Assembly: GCA_023383055.1 (NCBI GenBank)
Contig: JAHDYP010000050.1
Span: 1-39,284, forward strand
Direction: 5' to 3'
Source: Verrucomicrobiota bacterium
GTDB lineage: Bacteria > Verrucomicrobiota > Verrucomicrobiia > Limisphaerales > JAHDYP01
DNA length: 39,284 nt
The notes under the pieces were generated by a model. It had not been told where the DNA came from, ran no database searches, and saw only the letters and a list, made by a program, of their open reading frames with translations. Every line of letters begins with the position of its first letter. Position 1 is the stretch's first letter. This document shows positions 15,689 through 23,975 of the stretch, one piece after another. The position numbers were made by a program, and so were the translations under genes.

Positions 15689-16705
15689 CTACTTGGTCCG
15701 TTTGAATTTGCCGGTGAACAGATAATTCATGATCAGGGTGGTCACAAACGAGCCGAGCTGCAATTCGAGATTGCGATCTTCCGGACGCACAAACAGCTGC
15801 AGCGCCTCGCACCGGTCGATCAAACGGTTCAGCAGCCGGTGGACGCGATATTGCCGTTCGTTGGTCCAGCGACAGACCTGGGCCAGGATGGCCCGGCGCC
15901 GGCGCCGCAGATACCGCGAGGCTTTGATCGCGCCGGGCACCTCCGCCGCGGCGTCGAACAGTTGGCGCAGATCCTCATCGTAAAAATTCGGGTAGGCGTC
16001 TTCGTATTGTTTTCGTTTCCGGGAGTAATAGGTCTTGAGCTTGACGTCGAGGCAATCGTAATCGGCCACGGCATAGGCCGGCTGATGGAGCGGCGGTCGC
16101 CCCGCCAGCGACCGCATCAGGCCGTCCACATATTCGAGCTTCTGCAGCGCTTTCCAGCCCCGGTACTTTTCGCGCCAGTCGTGGTCGGGCGTCAGCCACA
16201 CGGCGAACGTCTCGGCGAAGTCCTCGTCCGGATGACTTTGCGCATACCAGTCGTCCAGGTGCACCACATACGACCGGCTGTAGGGGCGCGGCCGGTAGAA
16301 CTCGCTCTCCTCGGTCGACGCCAGTCCAAAGGTCTCCTGCCATTTCCGCCGGCGGTACAGCCGATAGGCGTACGAATAGGCGTGCGCCGCCTCGTGACGC
16401 ATCAGTTTCATAAACCATTCCGGGGTCTCGCCCTCGACCTCGAGCATCATCCGCCGCTCGAGCTCGCGCAGCCGGTCGTGCGCGAGGAAGAAGGGGACGA
16501 ATATCGCCGGAATGCCCACCGGGCAGAACCACTCGTCGCCGACGTGGCACGTCGGATGAAAGATCAGTCCGCGAGCGGACAACTCGTCGTAGAGCCGCTG
16601 GATCAACGGTTGCAGCGGGGTGCCCTCCAGGGTCAGCTCCAGGCGCCGGATTCGGAATTCCAGCAGCGTTTCATCGCTCAATTGCACCCAATCCGGCTCA
16701 GCCAC
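15689..16705 (-). CDS. Putative zinc metallopeptidase (HExxH...E)
   Basis: Protein of 338 residues without an obvious signal peptide. It carries HEAAH at 104-108 and, about 55 residues later, EDFAETFAVW with E165 as probable third zinc ligand; this resembles the 'putative zinc-binding metallopeptidase' family. Upstream are C54/C61-containing segments and an AIFVPFFLAHDRL helix that fit a family N-domain. The C-terminal third is highly basic and helical (RYLRRRRRA), unlike a secreted protease. It is sandwiched between an uncharacterised gene (63-nt gap) and an ATP-grasp ligase (11-nt gap), all transcribed from the aroB side, so a joint peptide- or amino-acid-processing role is plausible but unproven. 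Confidence 0.75.
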   Translation of the reverse strand: MAEPDWVQLSDETLLEFRIRRLELTLEGTPLQPLIQRLYDELSARGLIFHPTCHVGDEWFCPVGIPAIFVPFFLAHDRLRELERRMMLEVEGETPEWFMKLMRHEAAHAYSYAYRLYRRRKWQETFGLASTEESEFYRPRPYSRSYVVHLDDWYAQSHPDEDFAETFAVWLTPDHDWREKYRGWKALQKLEYVDGLMRSLAGRPPLHQPAYAVADYDCLDVKLKTYYSRKRKQYEDAYPNFYDEDLRQLFDAAAEVPGAIKASRYLRRRRRAILAQVCRWTNERQYRVHRLLNRLIDRCEALQLFVRPEDRNLELQLGSFVTTLIMNYLFTGKFKRTK

Positions 16706-16768
16706 GCCCCGTTTGTATCACGGACCCGTCGCCCGCAACAAGCGTGGAGACCAACCCGGCGGTCGCCG

Positions 16769-17371
16769 CTACGACGAGCCGGGCTTCGCCCGGCGCGTTT
16801 TGAACAGTTCCAGCTGCGGTTCCTTGAAATAACCGTGGATTTTGAGGATCCGGATGATCTGCAGGAGATCGGACTTCTGGTAGTTCCGGCTGATTTCCAC
16901 CTGCCCGATCAGGTCGGTCAACATGACCCGGAACGAGATCACCGCGTCCACTCCCCGCCCGCGCAGCAACGCGATGCTCTGTTCGCGCACGGCCGCATCC
17001 TGCGGCAATTCCGGCACCACCAGGACCTTGGCCGGGGTGCCGCCGACTCCGAAGGCCCTGGCGGCTTTCTGAAAAACCTTGGGTTCGACAAACCGGAGGA
17101 TCTCCGGCGCATGGCTCAAACGCCCGGGCGTGAAACTCTCCGTGTGCCAGCCCTTGACCACCACCACCGCACTCGCCAGCGCTCGCAGATTGCCCGAGTC
17201 CAGCACAAACGGGAGCGGCCCGGGCGCCGGCTGCGGTTCGGGATGGATGACAAAGAAATCGATCGCCTCATCGAGGCTCTTCTTGTGGGGGACGTACTTC
17301 CGCTGCTGACGCACGAAAAAGCCGTGCAATTCGAAGAACTCGCGTACGATTGTTTCACTCACCGCCGCCAT
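16769..17371 (-). CDS. Uncharacterised protein, overlapping the 3' end of aroB
   Basis: 200 residues starting at the ATG at 17371, 13 nt inside the end of aroB, indicating translational coupling. A much longer frame is open but only mirrors aroB. Alternating strands (FVLDSG, ASAVVVVKGW, AKVLVVPELP) and a C-terminal helical region (KSDLLQIIRILKIHGYF) suggest an alpha/beta fold. No signal peptide, membrane span or catalytic motif stands out, and I do not recognise the family. Position in the aroB-metallopeptidase-ligase unit is the only functional clue. Confidence 0.75.
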   Translation of the reverse strand: MAAVSETIVREFFELHGFFVRQQRKYVPHKKSLDEAIDFFVIHPEPQPAPGPLPFVLDSGNLRALASAVVVVKGWHTESFTPGRLSHAPEILRFVEPKVFQKAARAFGVGGTPAKVLVVPELPQDAAVREQSIALLRGRGVDAVISFRVMLTDLIGQVEISRNYQKSDLLQIIRILKIHGYFKEPQLELFKTRRAKPGSS

Positions 17372-18468
17372 GACGCCACCTTTCCCGCTTCCGCGATCGC
17401 CCGTTCCACCTGTTCCGTGGCCAGGGCGATCCCGTAGCGAGCCTCGCCCAGCCGGGGTGCCAGGACGAATTTCACCACGCCACCGCTGACCTTTTTGTCG
17501 TGCCGCATCGCGTCCACCAGGGCGCGGCGCTGCGACCGGTTCAACCGGACCTCGACCGGCAACCCCGCCGCCTCGAACAAACGAACGATCCGGGACGCTT
17601 CCCGATGGGGCAATCCGAGGTTCTCGGAAGAAAGTCGCGCCGCGAGGACCTGGCCGATCGAGATCGCCTCCCCGTGCAGGTACCGGCCATACCGGGAGAC
17701 GGCCTCGAGCGCGTGCCCGAGGGTGTGCCCGAAGTTGAGAATGGCCCGCACGCCTCCCTCGGTTTCGTCCGCGCCCACCACGTCGGCCTTGATCCGGCAG
17801 CAGCGGACCACCACGTCCGACAAGAGGGCGGGCTCGCGTCTCAGCAACCCGGGCATGCGTCGCTCCAGAAGTCCAAACAACCGCGCGTCGCGAATGATGC
17901 CGTACTTGATCACCTCGGCCAGCCCCGCGCGGTACTCCCGATCGGGCAGGCTCGCGAGGGTGTCCAGATCGCACAGCACCACCCGGGGCTGATGGAATGC
18001 CCCCACGAGGTTTTTGCCCGCCCGCAGGTTGACCCCCACCTTGCCGCCGACCGAACTGTCCACTTGCGCGAGCAACGTGGTGGGCACCTGGACGAAATCG
18101 ATCCCGCGCAGGAAGGTGGCCGCCACAAACCCGGCAAGGTCGCCCACCACGCCGCCGCCCAAAGCGACCACGAACGACCGGCGTTCGAGCCGATGCGCGG
18201 CCAGTTGATCGTAGCATTGGGCGACCACTTTCAGATGCTTGGCCCCTTCGCCGGCCGGCACGGTCACCAGCAACGGGTCGAACCCGGCCGCGCGCAAGGC
18301 ATCGAGCGCTCTCCCGGCATACAACGGTTCGACGTTTCGATCGGTGAGAACGGCGCAACGCTCACCCAGCCGCAGCCGCCGGCAATGCTCTCCCAGCCGG
18401 GCCAGCAGCCCCTGCCCGGCATAAATCGAGTAGCTGCGTCCGGCGAGCGGAACGTTGACTCTGCGCAT
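17359..18468 (-). CDS. aroB: 3-dehydroquinate synthase
   Basis: Converts DAHP to 3-dehydroquinate, the second step of the shikimate pathway, in the cytoplasm using NAD+ and a divalent metal. The 369 residues are family length. The NAD-binding and active-site block GGGVVGDLAGF...TTLLAQVDSSVGGK lies at ~105-143. The metal ligands are visible as LAEVIKYG (E185), NFGHTLGH (H248) and LHGEAI (H265). The ATG at 18468 is the natural start (MRRVNVPLAG). It heads a minus-strand unit with the 200-residue unknown, the metallopeptidase and the ATP-grasp ligase. Other shikimate genes (aroA, tyrA) are about 8 kb away in a separate unit on the same strand. Confidence 0.96.
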   Translation of the reverse strand: MRRVNVPLAGRSYSIYAGQGLLARLGEHCRRLRLGERCAVLTDRNVEPLYAGRALDALRAAGFDPLLVTVPAGEGAKHLKVVAQCYDQLAAHRLERRSFVVALGGGVVGDLAGFVAATFLRGIDFVQVPTTLLAQVDSSVGGKVGVNLRAGKNLVGAFHQPRVVLCDLDTLASLPDREYRAGLAEVIKYGIIRDARLFGLLERRMPGLLRREPALLSDVVVRCCRIKADVVGADETEGGVRAILNFGHTLGHALEAVSRYGRYLHGEAISIGQVLAARLSSENLGLPHREASRIVRLFEAAGLPVEVRLNRSQRRALVDAMRHDKKVSGGVVKFVLAPRLGEARYGIALATEQVERAIAEAGKVASWRR

Positions 18469-18521
18469 GGGGACAGCATAGGGATCGGCGACCCGCTGTC
18501 AAAGGCTCGGTCGCAAACCAG

Positions 18522-18550
18522 TTGACGGGCGGCCGGCGGGGCTCATGCTT
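18522..18550 (+). promoter_or_regulatory. Possible sigma70-type promoter, leaderless arrangement
   Basis: TTGACG (18522-18527) and ATGCTT (18545-18550) are separated by 17 nt, directly before the ATG at 18556. If used, transcription would start at or next to the start codon, giving a leaderless or near-leaderless mRNA, consistent with the absence of a Shine-Dalgarno site. The -10 match is weak. Confidence 0.35.
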
Positions 18551-18555
18551 GCGAC

Positions 18556-21132
18556 ATGTCCAAACCGCGATTCGTCCGGACGGCACTGGTCTGGTGCCTG
18601 AGCCTTCGGTGCCTGGGAGGGGCGGCGGTTGCGCTGCCGCTCGAGGATTTCGAGACCGATTCCGGGCGCGTCGAGTTCTACGGTGGCCAGGAGTTTCCCG
18701 GCGCCACCGGCCGCTTCGAACGCACGGTGGAGGCCGCCCGCGTCGGCCGCTGCGGCGGTCGGCTTCATTTCGATTTCTCCCGAGGCGGTCGTTATGTGGC
18801 GTTGCTGGTCCGTCCCTCGTCGGCGCCCGAACAGATCGTGGCGTCCGCCAACGGGCTGGGGGTTTGGGTCCGCCGGCCGGCCGGGCACGATCTGGTCCTG
18901 CGATATGCTGACGCTACAGGCCAGACTTTTCAGAAACCGATCGAGTGCGCCGCGGGTCGGTGGACCCGGCTCACGATCCCCTTCGACGGCTGGGTCATGC
19001 ATTGGGGAGGCCCGAACGACGGACAGGTCCGGGGTGGTCCGGTGAGCGTGGCTCTGTTGGTCGAGGCCGGCGAATCGGCGGTGGGTCAGGTGGACTTCGA
19101 CGAGCTCGAGTTCGTGTCGCAGGCGGATTCGACCGTGCGGGTCAGTCATGCCGCCTATCGGTTTACGCCGCGGGAGGGCTGGTCGCTGCGGGCGCACGGC
19201 CCGCTTGGCCAGTCCCGGCTGGAGGGGCGCATCCTGCGCCTGGACTACACCCAGGGGGCGCAGGCGTTCTCGTTGGTTCCCCCGGATCGTTCGTTGCCCG
19301 GCAACATCGATCGACTTCGCCTGCGGATCTACGGCAGCCCGCGCGGACTGCCGGTGCGCCTCTTTTTGCGCACCCATTTCATGACCTTCCATCGGGCACT
19401 GGATCGGCTCGACGGCGATGGACACCTTGAGCTGGCGACCGACGGTCCACCGGGTCCCGGTTGGGAGTGGGTGGGCGGCGAGAACGATGGCAAGATCCAC
19501 GGTCCGTTGCGCCTGGGCGAGCTTCGTTTCGAACGACCCGCCAATGCCGGCACGCTCGAGCTCGAGCTCGAGGAGATCATCGTGGAATCCTCGGCCCCCG
19601 CCGCGAAACGTTGCCTGGCCAACGCGGCGTTGATCGAGGGTTTGGCCGGTCCGGCATTCGAGTTTACCGCCCGGGCGTTGACCGACGAACCCCGCCCAGC
19701 CGTCGTGCGCTGGGAATTGCGCAACTGGGAGGGACAAACGCTTGATCAGGGAAGGCACGAGCTCGAACTCAAACCGTCGGCGGTTCCCAGCCAGGTCCAG
19801 GTGAGCATCCCGCCTGAGCTGCGGGAGCGATGGCGTTTTCTCGAGGCCGAGTTCCACTTGGAGGTCGTCGACCAGGATGTGGCGCCGGTGCAGGCAGCGT
19901 GGGTCGCCCCGCTCGAGGACCGGGGCGACGCCGTGTTGCGGCCGGAATCTCCGTTCGGCATGGGCGCCTATTTTTATCGTTACCCGTCGAATGCGGAGGG
20001 TCTGGCCGAGATGTCGCGCGCCGCGGCGGTGGCCCAGGCCGCCGGCGTCAAATGGTCACGCGAGGAGTTCCAGTGGGGCCGCATCGAGCCGCGTCGGGGA
20101 GAGTTCGAGTGGGAATTTTACGATCAACTGGTGGCGACGGCCAGGCAGCATGGCATCCAGGTTTACGCCATCGTGGGTTATTGGTCCGGCTGGACTCAGC
20201 CGTATACGGCCGAGGGGATTGCGGATTATGTGCGTTACCTCGAGGCCCTGGTGCGGCGCTACCGCCGCGACATCCGCCACTGGGAGATCTGGAACGAACC
20301 GAATATCTTCTTTTGGCAAGGACCGAAGGATCTTTACGCCGATCTGCTCAAGCGGAGTTACGCCGCCGTCAAGGCGCTCGACCCCGACGCCGAAGTCCTC
20401 GGGCTCTCGACCGCCGGCATCGATTTCGATTACATCAAGCGCATGCTCGAGTTGGGCGCCCCGTTCGACGTTCTCACCATTCATCCGTACCGGCGAACGC
20501 TCAACGATCAGGCCTTTCTCGACGATCTGCGGCAGGTTTCCGATCTGGTGCGTCGGCCGGACGGCACGCGTCGCCCGGTCTGGCTCACCGAGCTGGGCTG
20601 GTCCACCTACAGCCCCCACAACACCCTCCGGCAGGATTTCGCGCCCACGACGCTCCGAACCCAGGCCGAGTTGATCGTCCGCTGTTATCTCCTCGCCAGC
20701 GTTTCCGGGATCGAGCCCCGCACGTTCTGGTATAACTTCCGCAATGACGGCGAGGACCCGTTCTATTTCGAACATCACATGGGGATCGTCGATCACCAGC
20801 TCCGGCCCAAACCCGCTTACCGCGCCTATGCGGTTTTGACCCGGATGCTGGCTGGACTCCAGCCGGCCGGACCGGTCGAGGCGGGCTCGGGAACCATGGC
20901 TTGGCGCTTTGCCTCGGCCAACGAACGACCGGAACCGAACCGTGCCGGGGACCGTGGGCGAGCGGTGACGGCGCTTTGGAATCCGCGCGAGGATGCCGAG
21001 GTGACATTGCCTGTGAGTGTCCCGCAAGCCCGTCGCGTCAACGCCGTGGGCGAAAGCGCCCCGCTGTCCGCCCGCGAAGGTCGGGTGGTGGTGCCTTTGC
21101 GCCGTGGGGCTGTCGTTTACCTGGTCGAGTGA
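18556..21132 (+). CDS. Secreted clan-A glycoside hydrolase with N-terminal beta-sandwich modules
   Basis: Exported enzyme of 858 residues. A signal peptide (ending near GGAAVA, residue ~26) is followed by two jelly-roll-like, carbohydrate-binding-type regions (about 30-190 and 195-350) and a linker domain (~355-455). A C-terminal (beta/alpha)8 barrel (~465-790) starts FGMGAYFYRYP. The barrel has the clan-A catalytic pair: WEIWNEPN with acid/base E581, and WLTELGWST with nucleophile E679, both at strand ends. A short beta domain closes the protein. It resembles GH39-type retaining glycosidases, but the exact family and substrate cannot be fixed by eye. Its 3' end overlaps the convergent YhhN-type gene by 16 nt. 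Confidence 0.85.
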   Translation: MSKPRFVRTALVWCLSLRCLGGAAVALPLEDFETDSGRVEFYGGQEFPGATGRFERTVEAARVGRCGGRLHFDFSRGGRYVALLVRPSSAPEQIVASANGLGVWVRRPAGHDLVLRYADATGQTFQKPIECAAGRWTRLTIPFDGWVMHWGGPNDGQVRGGPVSVALLVEAGESAVGQVDFDELEFVSQADSTVRVSHAAYRFTPREGWSLRAHGPLGQSRLEGRILRLDYTQGAQAFSLVPPDRSLPGNIDRLRLRIYGSPRGLPVRLFLRTHFMTFHRALDRLDGDGHLELATDGPPGPGWEWVGGENDGKIHGPLRLGELRFERPANAGTLELELEEIIVESSAPAAKRCLANAALIEGLAGPAFEFTARALTDEPRPAVVRWELRNWEGQTLDQGRHELELKPSAVPSQVQVSIPPELRERWRFLEAEFHLEVVDQDVAPVQAAWVAPLEDRGDAVLRPESPFGMGAYFYRYPSNAEGLAEMSRAAAVAQAAGVKWSREEFQWGRIEPRRGEFEWEFYDQLVATARQHGIQVYAIVGYWSGWTQPYTAEGIADYVRYLEALVRRYRRDIRHWEIWNEPNIFFWQGPKDLYADLLKRSYAAVKALDPDAEVLGLSTAGIDFDYIKRMLELGAPFDVLTIHPYRRTLNDQAFLDDLRQVSDLVRRPDGTRRPVWLTELGWSTYSPHNTLRQDFAPTTLRTQAELIVRCYLLASVSGIEPRTFWYNFRNDGEDPFYFEHHMGIVDHQLRPKPAYRAYAVLTRMLAGLQPAGPVEAGSGTMAWRFASANERPEPNRAGDRGRAVTALWNPREDAEVTLPVSVPQARRVNAVGESAPLSAREGRVVVPLRRGAVVYLVE

Positions 21133-21773
21133 CCTGGTTGGAACCGGATCAGGATTGAGAGGGTGACGCAGAGATGGGCCAGGTAGTAAGTCGGCAGGAT
21201 CAATCCATTCCAGCCGTCGTAGTTCAGGAACTCCTTGAAGGAGATAATGGTGTCCGAAAACACCACCAGCCCGATCCCCGCCACATAGCATCCCTTGACC
21301 AAAGCCGGTTGGCACAGCCCGATGGCCGCGGCCAGCGCCACGCAAGAAATCAGCAGATACAACAACACCGCCCCGTTCAACACCACGCCGTCGATGGCCG
21401 GCGCGAGCCAGAATCCGTAATACGGCACAAACACCAGCAGCAGCACCATGAGACCGGGTCGGTGCAATCGTCCATTCATGAGCGCGTAGCCCGCATAACC
21501 CAGATGCGCCAGGAAAAACGCGCCGATCCCAGCCTCGAAGAAATGCTCCCGGCCGCTCCGGTTCGAGAGAAACCAATCGCCGATCATCGACATCCCGAAC
21601 GCCCAGATCACCGCCCACAACTCCCGGCGCGCCTCGGGCGGCAGGCGCCGCAACTCGAGCCACAGGATCAACCCGCAAGCGCCGGGAACCCCGAGTTTCA
21701 ACGGCACGTATCCCGTCCGCAGCGCGAAGACCGCGGTTAATGCCGGAACGATGAGCAGCGCGAAGCGATTCAC
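21117..21773 (-). CDS. YhhN/TMEM86-family membrane protein (lysoplasmalogenase-like)
   Basis: Integral membrane protein with about eight hydrophobic spans. Family landmarks are SMIGDWFL, FFLAHLGYAGYAL, GLVVFSDTIISFKEF and a C-terminal PTYYLAHLCVTLSI, matching the YhhN pattern of conserved GD, H, SD and final Y/H residues. Some members hydrolyse the vinyl-ether bond of lysoplasmalogens; in bacteria the role is often unclear. I chose GTG 21773 (VNRFALLIVP), giving 218 residues. The frame is open to ATG 21848, but the extra 25 residues are polar and unlike the family. Convergent with the glycoside hydrolase gene. Confidence 0.78.
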   Translation of the reverse strand: MNRFALLIVPALTAVFALRTGYVPLKLGVPGACGLILWLELRRLPPEARRELWAVIWAFGMSMIGDWFLSNRSGREHFFEAGIGAFFLAHLGYAGYALMNGRLHRPGLMVLLLVFVPYYGFWLAPAIDGVVLNGAVLLYLLISCVALAAAIGLCQPALVKGCYVAGIGLVVFSDTIISFKEFLNYDGWNGLILPTYYLAHLCVTLSILIRFQPGHSTR

Positions 21774-21921
21774 CGGCCAGAGGCTACCCGCTTCCCATGC
21801 CTGGCGTCCACCGACATCGCCCAGGCACCGGCGGCCCCGGATGTCCACGCGGGTTCAGGACCGCGCGGCGACGGAGAACCGATCCCGCGGGGCATCGGGG
21901 TTCCGTCCCCAATCGGTGGAG

Positions 21922-21949
21922 TTGCATCTCGTCGTCGAATCGAGATACT
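21922..21949 (+). promoter_or_regulatory. Possible promoter for lpdA
   Basis: TTGCAT (21922-21927), a 16-nt spacer and GATACT (21944-21949) lie just upstream of the ATG at 21960. The match to -35/-10 consensus is partial. Transcription would begin within a few bases of the start codon. Confidence 0.3.
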
Positions 21950-21959
21950 GCCGGCGGTT

Positions 21960-23345
21960 ATGGAAACGCATGATCTGGTGGTGATTGGAGCGGGGCCCGG
22001 CGGTTACGTGGCGGCCATTCGGGCGGCGCAGCTTGGGTTGAAGGTGGCTTGCGTCGAGAAGGAACCGGCCTTGGGTGGAACCTGTCTCCGTCTCGGCTGC
22101 ATTCCCAGCAAAGTCCTGCTTGAATCGAGCGAGCGCTTCAGGGAAACCCGCCTGTCCCTCGTCCAACATGGCATCCGCGTGGGCCAGGTGGAACTCGACC
22201 TGCCCGTGCTGATGAAGCGCAAAGAGACGGTGGTGCAGACGCTGACGAAAGGCATCGACGGTCTGTTGCGCAAAAACAAGATCACACGCCATACCGGCCA
22301 GGCCAGACTCGATGGACCGGGTCGCGTCGCGGTCGATCAGGCCAATGGCACCCTCCAACTCGAGGCCAGGCAGGTGATCCTCGCCACCGGCAGCCGGCCC
22401 GCGCCGCTGGCCGGGGTCGAGTTGGACGGAGACCGGATCGGTACGAGCACGGAGGCCCTCGCTTATTCCGAGGTGCCGAAACACCTGGTCGTCATCGGCG
22501 CCGGTTACATCGGCCTCGAACTGGGCTCGGTCTGGCAACGGCTCGGGTCGAAGGTGACCGTGCTCGAGTTCCTCGACCGGATACTTCCGGGGATGGACGA
22601 CGAATTGGCGGCGGATGCTCAGAAGATTTTCACGAAACAGGGGCTCCAGTTCCGGCTGGGATGTCGGGTCACCGCCGCCAAACGCGTCGGCGACACCTGC
22701 GCGGTTGAGATCGACGGCGCGCCGCCCATCGAGTGCGACCGGGTGTTGCTGGCGGTGGGGCGGATCCCCCACACGGACGGGTTGGGGCTCGCCACGGTCG
22801 GGATCCAGTTGAATGAAAAGGGGCGTATCCCGGTGAACGACCGCTTTGCGACCTCGGCCCCGGGTGTGTTTGCCATTGGCGACGTCATTGGCGGGGCGAT
22901 GCTGGCGCACAAGGCCGAGGAAGAGGGGATTGCGTGTGTCGAGGGAATCGTGACCGGACACGGCCACGTGAATTACGACACGATACCGGGCGTGGTGTAC
23001 ACCCATCCGGAGATCGCGTCGGTGGGGAAGACCGAGGCGCAGCTGCAGCAGGAGGGCGTGGAGTATCGCAAAGGAGTATTTCCGTTCCTGGCGAGTGGCC
23101 GGGCCAGGACCCTCGGGGTGACCGACGGCAAGGTCAAAGTCCTGGCCAATGCCAGGACCGATCGGGTGTTAGGGGTTCATATCATCGGACCGCAGGCGGG
23201 CGAACTGATTGCCGAGGCGGCCACGGCGATGAATTTTGGCGCCAGCAGCGAGGATATCGCGCGGTGTTGCCATGCCCATCCCACTCTGGCCGAGGCCCTG
23301 AAGGAAGCGGCCCTGGCGGTGTCGAATCGCGCGATCCACATCTGA
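21960..23345 (+). CDS. lpdA: Dihydrolipoyl dehydrogenase (E3)
   Basis: FAD-dependent disulfide oxidoreductase of 461 residues that reoxidises dihydrolipoamide in 2-oxoacid dehydrogenase complexes or the glycine cleavage system, reducing NAD+. Visible are the N-terminal FAD-binding GAGPGGYVAA (10-19) and the redox-active disulfide GGTCLRLGCIPS (C42, C47). The central NAD-binding VIGAGYIGLELG follows. Near the end are the second FAD motif (FAIGDV) and the active-site HPTLAE dyad (H440, E445). All catalytic residues are present. No E1/E2 genes are next to it, so it probably serves several complexes. The stop codon abuts the stop of the convergent lipoprotein gene with no gap. Confidence 0.96.
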   Translation: METHDLVVIGAGPGGYVAAIRAAQLGLKVACVEKEPALGGTCLRLGCIPSKVLLESSERFRETRLSLVQHGIRVGQVELDLPVLMKRKETVVQTLTKGIDGLLRKNKITRHTGQARLDGPGRVAVDQANGTLQLEARQVILATGSRPAPLAGVELDGDRIGTSTEALAYSEVPKHLVVIGAGYIGLELGSVWQRLGSKVTVLEFLDRILPGMDDELAADAQKIFTKQGLQFRLGCRVTAAKRVGDTCAVEIDGAPPIECDRVLLAVGRIPHTDGLGLATVGIQLNEKGRIPVNDRFATSAPGVFAIGDVIGGAMLAHKAEEEGIACVEGIVTGHGHVNYDTIPGVVYTHPEIASVGKTEAQLQQEGVEYRKGVFPFLASGRARTLGVTDGKVKVLANARTDRVLGVHIIGPQAGELIAEAATAMNFGASSEDIARCCHAHPTLAEALKEAALAVSNRAIHI

Positions 23346-23792
23346 TCACCGGTTCAGCTCCACCTGCAGTTTGATGGCCTCAAGAAACTCCTGAACCTGT
23401 GGAAAGCCATGGGGCACCAGATTTTCCGAGGCCAGGTCGCCACCCCAACCGTCCACCTTCAACGACAGCCCGGCCAGCCGCCACGAAGTCGGATTGACCT
23501 GCGTGCCGCGAAGTCGGACGCGGAGCGCCTGCGGTTTCCGGCTGTCTTCGATCCGCCGGTCGAACACGAGCTCGTAAGCATGGCGCGACGGCATTTCGGC
23601 ATAACCACGACCCGCGAAGAATTCCCGCGCGGCGGCGAGAATCGGCTCGATCCGCGCCGATTGAATGACCACCTCGGGGGATCCGGATGGGGTATCCAGC
23701 GTCGCTTTCTTTTTGCCGCCGGAAGAGCCGCAGCCCACCGACAGCATCGCCAAAAGGGTCACGCAGATCAACGTCAGCAGGGAGTTTCGCAT
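23346..23792 (-). CDS. Small putative lipoprotein, unknown function
   Basis: 148 residues from the ATG at 23792. A hydrophobic signal ends in the lipobox LSVGC (C21), followed by a Lys-rich linker and an alpha/beta domain (about 35-148). That domain includes ILAAAREFFAGRGY and ELVFDRRIED and ends in a polar helix. It should be anchored in the membrane after lipidation. I do not recognise the family. The longer frame reaching 24917 mirrors the DMT transporter gene and is not used. Divergent from that transporter gene with 183 nt between them. Confidence 0.75.
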   Translation of the reverse strand: MRNSLLTLICVTLLAMLSVGCGSSGGKKKATLDTPSGSPEVVIQSARIEPILAAAREFFAGRGYAEMPSRHAYELVFDRRIEDSRKPQALRVRLRGTQVNPTSWRLAGLSLKVDGWGGDLASENLVPHGFPQVQEFLEAIKLQVELNR

Positions 23793-23975
23793 GCGGTTGG
23801 AATTACAGCTTTGCCTGGCAAAAATCGAGCGCATTTCCTGCCGGACTTGCGCAGCCGGACCTTCGATTGGCGGGCCGGCCCCGGTTTCTCGAGGATTCGT
23901 ATTCCCATCCCGCCCGGTTTGGGCAACACTCGCGGCGCGCGGTGGACATGATGAAACCTTGATTCTGAGCTGGCT

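Noticed and set aside
15839..17437. 532-codon plus-strand frame
   Set aside because: Antisense to the metallopeptidase and the 200-residue unknown; those have HExxH and overlapping-operon support.
18499..19857. 452-codon minus-strand frame
   Set aside because: Antisense to the N-terminal modules of the clan-A hydrolase; low-complexity composition without motifs.
20056..21678. 540-codon minus-strand frame
   Set aside because: Opposite the clan-A hydrolase barrel and out of frame with the YhhN-type gene; no recognisable domain.
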